DNA from: Serripes groenlandicus
Taxonomy: Eukaryota > Mollusca > Bivalvia > Cardiida > Cardiidae
Direction: 5' to 3'
Assembly: GCA_031761405.1 (NCBI GenBank)
Contig: JASEVX010000007.1
Coordinates: 27,678,859 to 27,742,858, forward strand
Length of the DNA: 64,000 nucleotides
The position numbers were made by a program, and so were the translations under genes. Below are positions 56,846 to 64,000 of the stretch, piece by piece. Position 1 is the first letter of the stretch. Every line of letters begins with the position of its first letter. The notes under the pieces were generated by a model. The model saw nothing but the letters and a program-made list of their open reading frames with translations. It was not told the origin of the DNA and searched no databases.

Positions 56846-58860
56846 AAAAAATCCACCGATCATCGCAGTACTCCAAAAACTATTTCAGTTAATATTTGAC
56901 ACAAGTATTGTGCCCAGTGATTGGAGAAAAGCCATAATCATACCAATTCATAAGGACCCTAGCTCGGACAAAAGGACGCCGTTAAATTACCGCGGGATTA
57001 GCCTCCTTTCTTGCATCAGCAAGGTGTACAGTGCCCTTGTGAATAAAAGACTAACGTGTTACCTTGAAGAATACAACTTACTCGCCGACGAAAATGGGTT
57101 TAGAAAGGACCGCTCGTGTGAGGACCACATTTTCACTCTAAACAGTATTGTCAAGAATAACGCAAATGCGTTCGATTTTGTGGACAGGGACTTGATGCTA
57201 TACAAACTATTGCTTTTGGGTGTCGATGGTAACATATATAACAGCATTAAGTCAATCTACAAGCATACGACGTCCACAATTAAAATTAACAACAAGTTGA
57301 CAGAATGGTTTGACTGCAAATATGGGGTAGCTCAAGGAAATAATTTGTCGCCGACAATTTTTGCCGCATTTTTTAATGACCTAGTAACTGAAATGACCTT
57401 GGCATTGGTGTGCAAGTTGGTGACCTCTTCGTGTTCATGTTACTCTATGCTGATGATATAGTGCTAATTGCTAACTCTGAAAGAAACTTACAGACTATGC
57501 TCAATACTCTTCACGGTTGGTGCAAGAAATGGCGAGTTCTCATAAACACCTTTAAATCTAAATGCATGCATTTTCGGCGTCCACGGACGAGGCAAACAGA
57601 CTTTCGTTTCCAAGTCGGTGACAACGTGCTCGAAACTGTTTCCGAATATAGATATCTCGGAGTAATCCTCGCAGACAAAGGTAACTTTGTATCTCAGAAG
57701 CGCTCAGTCGCGGAGCAGGAAGAGCCCTAGGTAGCCTTATTCACAAAATAAGCGGCCTTAAAGACTTCGGCTTCAAATCATATGAAAAGTTATTCAACAG
57801 TTGCATTGTACCGATACTGGATTACTGTTCAAGTATATGGGGTTATAAACATTACCAAGCCAGTGATAATGTTCAACACAGAGCCATACGTTACTTTTTG
57901 GGTGTACATAGTTTCGCTCCTACTGCTGCCATTTCCGGTGACGTCGGATGGCTCCCAGCACAGTCTCGGCGATGGCTATATATGTTCCGCTTATGGAACA
58001 GGCTCATAATTATGGACAGCGATAGAATTACAAAACGGGTGTTTGAAAGTGAATATAACAACCCGCGCACGAACAATTGGTGTAATGAGATAAACTCGAT
58101 CATGGATGACCTTCAATTATCCGCTCACTACAACTCCAAATCTACAGTCGACCTACAATCAGCAAGGCTACTCATATGCAACGTTCACAACGTACGATGG
58201 GCCCGATCATTACAGTCGTCGCCAAAATTACGGACATACAGGTCATTTAAAAGACACCTTAGAAGTGGAGAAATATGTGACGCTAAATTTCTCAAAACAT
58301 GAACGCTCCACCATGGCACAATTCCGTTGTGGAATCCTCCCTTTGCGGATCGAGACTGGTCGTTACGTCAACGAGCCCCTGGACGAAAGGTTATGCACCA
58401 TGTGCGACGCCGGACAAATCTTGTCCGAGATTCACTTTCTCCTCGACTACAAACTTTATGATGAACTAAGACGAGATATTTACCTCAATTTATTAGGTGA
58501 AAATACATTTAGCTCAAAAACGCCCCTCGAAAAATTAAAGTACCTTTTAAATGAGTGCACTAGGAAAACTGCAAAATTCTTAGTAAAAGCTTATGCTCTT
58601 AGGAGAAGCAGGTTATATAGTCGTGTGTAAAAGTGCAACAAGTTATTTAACATTTACCATAAAGTATGTGATAGATTTTTGTATGACAATGCCATATTAT
58701 CGTATCAACTACTTTATGTATAATTGATTGTGACTATATATGTACATTTGTAGCTAACTTTGTATAATGGTGACATATAGGCCCATGGGGCCGGGTGTTC
58801 TCTTTTTTCTTTAATGTTTCATTTACTGATGAATATAACACATGTCACGGTAATAAACAA
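56846..58860 (+). mobile_element. 5'-truncated LINE copy 3 inserted in a tandem array
   Basis: Begins inside the RT domain (KNPPIIAVLQKLFQ just after 56846) and runs to a tail with TTTGTATAATGG and a GGTAATAAAC near 58855. Related tandem repeat sequence lies on both sides (56590-56845 and 58900-59505), so the element split an older array. Confidence 0.85.
56850..58630 (+). pseudogene. LINE copy 3 reverse transcriptase and C-terminal domain
   Basis: RT blocks in order: WRKAIIIPIHKDPSS, PLNYRGISLLSCISKVY, ENGFRKDRSCEDHI, an internally deleted motif A region (ANAFDFVDRDLMLYKL follows the preceding block too closely), YGVAQGNNLSP (motif B), then after a frame change near 57400 LLYADDIVLIANS with YADD at 57446-57457, and SEYRYLGVILADKG. 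After a further shift near 57700 the palm-to-C-terminal linker reads ILDYCSSIWGYKHYQ. A last shift near 58280 leads to RLCTMCDAG and HFLLDYKLYDELRRDIY (C-terminal domain; the second-last Cys is replaced by Asp). Three frameshifts and one deletion make it a pseudogene, but it is better preserved than copy 1. Confidence 0.87.
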
Positions 58861-58899
58861 CTTACATACTATTCTTTGGCGATAAACTAGTTGTGACAA

Positions 58900-59505
58900 A
58901 CTCGACGTATACTAAACGGTATCAATTCGGCGAACACTCCTGACCATCTACGAGTTTTTGGAACTTACTGACCGGTAAATCGTGACTATTTCCACGTTTT
59001 GGAACTCACTGGAGGTAAATCGTGACAAGTTCCACGTTTTGGAACTCACTGACCGGTAAATCGTGACTATTTCCACGTTTTGGAACTCACTGGCAGGTAA
59101 ATCGTGACAGTTTCCACGTTTTGGAACTCACTGGCCGGTAAATCGTGATGACTTTTTGGAGTCTCCGGAAAAGCGTGACAATTTCCACGTTTTGGGACTC
59201 ACTCTCCGGTAAATCGCGACAGTTTCCACGTTTTTGGGACTCACTCTCCGGTAAATCGTGACAATGTCCACGTTTTGGGACCCCTTCGCCGGTATATCGG
59301 GACCATCTCCACATTTTGGGACTCACTCTCCGGTAAATCGTTACAATTTCCACGTTTTGGGGACCCCTTCGCCGGTATATCGTGACAATTTCCACGTTTT
59401 GGGACTCACTGGCAGGTATATCGGGACCATCTCCACGTTTTGGGACCCACTCGCCTGTGAATCGTGATCATTTCGACGTTTACTAACCGGTTTTGGAACT
59501 CAAGA
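58900..59505. repeat. About 43-bp tandem array, right block
   Basis: GGACTCACTCTCCGGTAAAT then CGTGACAATTTCCACGTTTT, repeated about 13 times with variants (GGACCCCTTCGCCGGTATAT). Confidence 0.9.
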
Positions 59506-59991
59506 ATCACGGATGGTTTTAATTACACTCAGTGAATTCTTACAGTGCCAAGAACAGTTCTTATCGCGCCTTTATCCTCTTCGTTTGAAGTCCCTGCCAT
59601 TGCTCCCGTTCATGTACAGGTGTTGGCCCATATCCACTAACCTTGATCTGATCTCGTTACAGCCGGTGGCTTCACTGGCACTAGAGCCAACTGATGTGAT
59701 AGTATAATAATGGCTAAGCAAACATAGGATTTCCTTTGTTGCTCTTAGTAATATATAGAAATGAAAAATATAAAATAAAAACTTTGTTTAGCCCTTATAG
59801 TAATGGTAGGCTTCCTTACATTATTATTTTACATCAAGAACCACAGGTAGCCTACGAGTATGGTAAAGGCTAACACAAATATTATTTTATTTTTAATATA
59901 ACCGAAAGAGCTGGAAAAAAGAAATTGTCAAAAACATTCAGGAAAAAAAAGATTCAACATATAGAAACTGGATAACATACTTCCAAAAGAA
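59506..59991. other. No gene seen
   Basis: AT-rich right flank of the 43-bp array. Confidence 0.45.
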
Positions 59992-60106
59992 AGTTGAAAA
60001 ACTGTGGGGAAAGGATATATTCCCCTACTTGAGCATGTTCTCCTTTTTTCCACACTGTTTTCGAAAGTCGTCTGCTGCAAAGGTGAACTGAATCAGGTAA
60101 ATGGTT
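59992..60106. mobile_element. Decayed P-MITE
   Basis: GAAAAACTGTGGGGAAAGG and TCTCCTTTTTTCCACACTG form diverged hairpin arms, then GAAAGTCGTCTGCTGC. Confidence 0.55.
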
Positions 60107-60114
60107 ACTATAAC

Positions 60115-60221
60115 CTTGACGAAACGTTGTGGTTTTCCGAACATTGACTCCACTCACGTATGTAGGTTGTATGACATTAATTTGAAGATCAGCGTCGCCA
60201 GGATTTTCACTCTTCACTTTT
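60115..60221 (-). CDS. Weak internal exon candidate
   Basis: On the minus strand, TATATCAAG|AAAAGTG and CGTCAAG|GTTATAG bound 107 nt that translate to a normal-looking peptide (KSENPGDADLQINVIQPTYV and on). It has the same orientation as exons A-C. The donor is non-ideal and the frame continues into a decayed P-MITE, so this is a low-confidence call. Confidence 0.2.
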
Positions 60222-60282
60222 CTTGATATAATAAAGGACAATAGCTGACGACTTTGTAGTCGTTAGAAAACGAAAATTACTC

Positions 60283-60513
60283 TTAACATTTTCCCACATA
60301 CAACAAATCTGTAACAGACGACTTTATAAACATCTAGGCAAAACATATGGTAAGCCTCTATAAATGATACTTCGTTCGTTGAATATAGTTGAAAACATTG
60401 TCACAAAAGGGGAAATTGCTCGTTTTGAGCAATTTCGTCTTTTGACACGATGTTTTCAAAAGTAGTCTCCTGTAGAGGGCGTCAGAAAGCGTTTATATGA
60501 GGGAAAGGGTTAA
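60283..60513. mobile_element. P-MITE with TTAA on both sides
   Basis: TTAACATTTTCCCACATAC to GAGGGAAAGGGTTAA; core GAAATTGCTCGTTTTGAGCA. Confidence 0.85.
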
Positions 60514-60795
60514 TTATTAATGTCTCATTTTTCAACAAAGATTTCAGCTGTTTTAAAAGTCATATTTAAATGTTTCGAATGTTTCAATCTTTAATGCTTT
60601 TCCTCAGAACTATTCAAAGCAAACGACTATGTAATTGCCAGTCAGGTAAACGGGTAAAACCACCTGCTACTGTATTGGTGAGGGGCTCTCAAAACTGCAA
60701 ACAATACTAACTTCAGGCGAGACAGCTAATTACAAACAGACTGACAGGAATCTATATTGTTCGCACAAACCTCAAGAAATGACGCTGAAAGAGAT

Positions 60796-60898
60796 ATGAG
60801 CCGTCCCGAGAGAAAACCAACATTTTTACCTCTGCGTAATGTATCGATCCAGACCAGCCTGCGCAGACTGATCCGGGCCGACACATTCCGACTCACAG
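60796..60898 (-). mobile_element. G-MITE fragment
   Basis: ATGAGCCGTCCCGAGAGAAA to CACATTCCGACTCACAG. Confidence 0.75.
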
Positions 60899-60940
60899 AA
60901 AAGACTCATATATTGTAGCCTATACACAAATGATGCACAT

Positions 60941-61303
60941 GTCGGCCCTCCCCTCATACATTACATCTGAAGCAGTCGACTTTGAAAGCATCAAAACGGT
61001 TATGGGAAACTCTACAAATGAAAGAATAATTATTGAATACACATATGGCACAATGCGTAATGTATCGACCCAGATCAGCCTGCGCAGTCTGATCCAGGCC
61101 GACACATTCCGTCTCAAGGGGATAGACGTATAGAGTCATGATTTCCTAAAACAGAATAATTATTGAATACAGTTGAGAAACATTGTGGCAAATGGAGAAA
61201 TGGCTCATCATGATCAATTCCTTCTGTGCCACACTGGTTTCATAAGTCGTCTGCTGAATGCGTGTCTGTATACTAGTATGTCTTTATGTAAGAAAGGGTT
61301 AAA
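60941..61303. mobile_element. P-MITE interrupted by a G-MITE fragment
   Basis: CTCCCCTCATACATTACATC starts it; 61042-61152 is foreign and flanked by a 19-bp direct repeat; it resumes TTGAGAAACATTGTGGC and ends GAAAGGGTTAA. Confidence 0.72.
61042..61152 (-). mobile_element. G-MITE fragment inside a P-MITE, with 19-bp flanking direct repeats
   Basis: GCGTAATGTATCGACCCAGA to ATTTCCTAAAACAG. The sequence AGAATAATTATTGAATACA is at 61023-61041 and again at 61153-61171. Confidence 0.75.
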
Positions 61304-61734
61304 TCTGGCCAAATAACACGTACATGTTAATCTGTGTCTTTATTCAAACGTCAGGATCAGGTTAATTCCGTCGAACAATAGCAACGTTTTAATGTTAAAG
61401 CATACCCGTTCTATAACCAAGAAGACAATAGACCGTCTCGTATAGCTAAGGGTTCCGAACAATAACTATGTATTCGCCATATGTTGATGACAAAAAAAAA
61501 AGGGATCTTTTTTTACCTTTATGTAAACGATGTGAACAAAAGGACGACAATAACAATAGACAACAGCTGGTGATCGCTTTTATACCGTACCCCAATAATG
61601 ATAATTTTCCCAATCGACCTAACTCGGATGTTTATTTTTCTTTGATGAAACAGTCTAGATAGCGTTTACGAGCAATACCGATGTGATCCATTTGTTTGTT
61701 TTGGGATGCATAAAGTTTTTTCGCCGCTTTCAAT
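61304..61734. other. No supported gene
   Basis: A 64-codon frame (61468-61662) runs through an A11 tract and an Asn-rich patch; not accepted. Confidence 0.4.
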
Positions 61735-61846
61735 ATTTCTTCAGTTATTTCTCGGCATTTTTTAGGTATGTTACCAGTACTACGAGTCGGTCGTAATGCT
61801 AAACCCTACAAGCCTTAGCGACAAGGATGGAAGCCATAACTACCAT

Positions 61847-62076
61847 TTAACCCTTTCCCTCATATAAACGCTTTCTGACGCCTCTGCAGCAGACGGCTTT
61901 TTGAAAACATAGTGACAAAAGAAGAAATTGCACAAAACGTGCAATTTCTCCTTTTGACACAATGTTTTCCACTTTTTGTCATAGGTTATCCATTCAATTA
62001 TGGAGGTTTTCTATGTTTTGACAAAATACGTTCAAAGTCGTCTGCTGCAGAATTGTCGTATGAGGGAAAGGGTTAA
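61847..62076. mobile_element. P-MITE inserted in a SINE
   Basis: TTAA at 61847-61850 and 62073-62076; complete ends. It interrupts a minus-strand SINE at an ACTACCATTTAA site. Confidence 0.88.
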
Positions 62077-62243
62077 TTAAAGGACGGCGTTTTGAAAACA
62101 TAGTAACAAAAGAAGAAATTGCACAGAACGTGCAATTTCTCCTTTTGTCACAATGTTTTCCACTCTTAGTCATAGGTTATCCATCTGACAAAATACGATC
62201 AAAGTCGTCTGCTGCAGAATTGCCGTATGAGGGAAAGGGTTAA
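62077..62243. mobile_element. Second P-MITE head to tail with the previous one
   Basis: Starts TTAAAGGACGGCGTTTTG (outer left arm missing) and ends GAGGGAAAGGGTTAA. Very similar to the copy just upstream, so a local duplication is possible. Confidence 0.8.
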
Positions 62244-62378
62244 ACAAGGATGGAATTTTAAAAACTTTGGTATGACCCGGTCGGTGATCGAACCTGCGAC
62301 CTCCCGCATCCGAGGCGGACGCTCTTTCACTCCATCTCGGCGGTCGTTATAATATGCTATTGGTTTGATTTTTTTTGT

Positions 62379-62593
62379 TTACCCTTTTCTCAATATATTT
62401 AACAAATCGGATACAGACGTCTTTGAAATTATCTAAACAAGAATATGGAAAATATCTAAAAAATATCTAAAAAATATCTATAAATTAAAGTATTTCTATT
62501 GAACAGAGTTCAAAACATTGCGGCAAAATCTGAAAATGCTCAAAATAGTAAATTCGTGTCTTCTTTCAGCACAATGCTTTCAAAAGAATTGTG
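62379..62593. mobile_element. Decayed P-MITE
   Basis: TTTACCCTTTTCTCAATAT, CAAAACATTGCGGCAAAATC and CAGCACAATGCTTTCAAAAG remain. Confidence 0.5.
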
Positions 62594-63174
62594 AAAACAG
62601 AGTAAGTCATAAATAGTTCAAAACTAGTTCGGCAGTAAATGTTTAGAAAAAACATTCAATTGAAAGTCATGAAAATGTACCAAAATCTGGCTTAATGGGT
62701 ATGTCTACCCGGTGAAAATGAATCATAAACGATCTATATTTAGATGTTTATTGTACTGGAAAGAGAAATTATTAATCTAATTTTATGCCAGAATTATGAT
62801 TCTTTAATTTCAAGACAACTTTTGAACACTTTTTAAACTTTGACTACACTATCTATAATCTGGAGATCAGCATATTTAAAGTATAGACTCAAGCGAGAAA
62901 TAGGTTCATCCGCAAAGGTCAAACCCATCCTGTTGCTCACATGTATACACATAAAACATTTACACACAAAATTACCCCCAAAATACAATTTCTTAATCAA
63001 ACAAAATGCCTCAAACGCTTTATAAATGATGATCGCAAAAGGGATAGCGTTAACTTACGGCTGAGAGTTTATTATTTTGAAAGACATGGACCATTTACAC
63101 AAAACATAACCTTATACTAGTTATAGGTTTCCATTCAATTAGAAATCGTGAATCGCGTCAGGCGACCTATTGAA
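62594..63174. other. No gene seen
   Basis: AT-rich, no recognised repeat. Confidence 0.45.
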
Positions 63175-63349
63175 ACTCAGTTGGACTCGTGCATTCCAGA
63201 CTCAGTTGGACTGGTGCATTCCAGACTCAGTTGGACTCGTGCATTAGAGACTCAGTTGGACTCGTGCATTAGAGACTCAGTTGGACTCGTGCATTCGAGA
63301 CCAATTCGGGCTCGTGCATTCGAGACTCAGTTGGACTCATGCAAAAAGG
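63175..63349. repeat. 25-bp tandem array, seven copies
   Basis: TTGGACTCGTGCATTCGAGA plus CTCAG, starting at 63181 and every 25 bp to 63331. Confidence 0.93.
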
Positions 63350-63619
63350 AGATATCTCCAGTCTTCACTGTCCGTAATGTATCTTGAGTCATCCGTAGAA
63401 TATTGTCGGAACGATATGGAACCCAGCTGACAATGGCGCAATCTATATATCTATGAAACTTTCAAATGTTATGGCAATAATGCAACAGTTTAATATGACA
63501 ATGACATTTTTAGTTCCTGTTCTAAATGTTGGACTCAAATTACCAACCCTTTGACATGTATAGACAAATTAACCTTTAAAATGTTTACAACGTTCAGATC
63601 CTGCTGGTACAATGTTTAA

Positions 63620-63830
63620 TTATCCATTACCCATTGGCTGACGCGTATTGACGCAGCCGCAGTAGACGACTTTTGAAAACAATGTGCAAAAAGGAGAAAT
63701 GGTTCTAGCAACCATGTTTTTAACTGAGACGAATATATATACTTATTTTTCTTTAGAAGTTTTCCATATTTTTGCCAAGCTGTTTTAAAGATTGCAGATT
63801 TGCTGTATAAGGGAAAATGTTTACAAGACA
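63620..63830. mobile_element. Decayed P-MITE
   Basis: GACGCAGCCGCAGTAGACGA, CAATGTGCAAAAAGGAGAAA, right end TATAAGGGAAAATG. Confidence 0.55.
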
Positions 63831-64000
63831 GTTTGGGGAAGAAACGTAGTATCTGTATATTAACAGTGGCTTGCCAAGAAAACGCGTGACGGACGAATAT
63901 ATGGAAAGACAGCGAAGAAGATATCCTTAACATATCATCTCGACATAAGAAGGGACGCGATCATCACGCATACAGTGAATTATAAACTTTGCGGTTTTTC

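Larger units (their letters stand above)
61735..62345 (-). mobile_element. SINE split by two P-MITEs
   Basis: Head side (62267-62345, minus): GGTCGCAGGTTCGATCACCG and GGTCATACCAAAG; tail side (61735-61846). The two P-MITEs between them entered at TTAA. Confidence 0.75.

Noticed and set aside
63148..63387. 79-codon plus-strand frame
   Set aside because: Encoded almost entirely by the 25-bp tandem array.
1..64000. A prokaryotic defence, phage or biosynthetic system
   Set aside because: No clustered co-directional genes, no ribosome binding sites and abundant eukaryotic retroelements; nothing supports it.

Overview
This window looks like nuclear DNA of a marine or freshwater bivalve mollusc (perhaps near Dreissena or the venerids; the genus is inferred from the style of the repeats, not proved). 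It is AT-rich, has no operons or ribosome binding sites, has very few long open frames, and is filled with short mobile elements. No bacterial, phage or CRISPR system is present.

Coding content is sparse and almost all on the minus strand. Three Ser/Arg-rich open segments (28342-28902, 15659-16150 and 7561-8213) each start with an ATG that has an in-frame stop just upstream, and each ends at a good GT splice donor. The first two end in phase 0. The third contains, in frame, a strong acceptor-like pyrimidine run with CAG (ending at 7641). The 80 nt after it stay open in phase 0. The simplest reading is one minus-strand gene with three alternative first coding exons joined to a shared 80-nt exon (7561-7640). 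All three N-termini carry R-R-x-S sites of the protein kinase A type. An acidic exon candidate lies further downstream (4275-4642). Three weaker exon candidates are at 45446-45721, 51613-51843 and 60115-60221.

The rest is mostly repeats. (1) About 36 copies of a 210-230 bp palindromic MITE (called P-MITE here) begin CCCTTTCCC, end GGGAAAGGG and lie between TTAA targets; nested and filled-versus-empty comparisons support a TTAA duplication, the piggyBac signature. (2) About 12 copies of a roughly 255-bp MITE (called G-MITE here) have termini like GAGCCGTTCCACGAGAAAAC. (3) At least 17 tRNA-derived SINEs or fragments are present, one with a perfect 12-bp target-site duplication. (4) There are four main non-LTR retrotransposon (LINE) copies: a nearly full but decayed one at 29903-34430 (minus), and 5'-truncated ones at 35905-37870 (plus), 41029-41871 (minus) and 56846-58860 (plus). 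(5) A 771-bp DNA transposon with about 13-bp inverted ends and a 6-bp target duplication sits inside the second LINE. (6) Several tandem arrays occur: GATT-rich (586-1120), GAT/GAG (2917-4145), a 47-bp satellite (9750-10325), a roughly 142-bp array (49204-50175), a roughly 43-bp array split by a LINE (56590-56845 and 58900-59505), and a 25-bp array (63175-63349).

The layout is therefore large introns and intergenic DNA of one plausible multi-promoter gene, built up by successive TTAA-targeted MITE insertions, SINE insertions and LINE insertions. The nesting order gives relative ages. All gene models rest on splice-signal reading alone and have not been checked against transcripts or databases.
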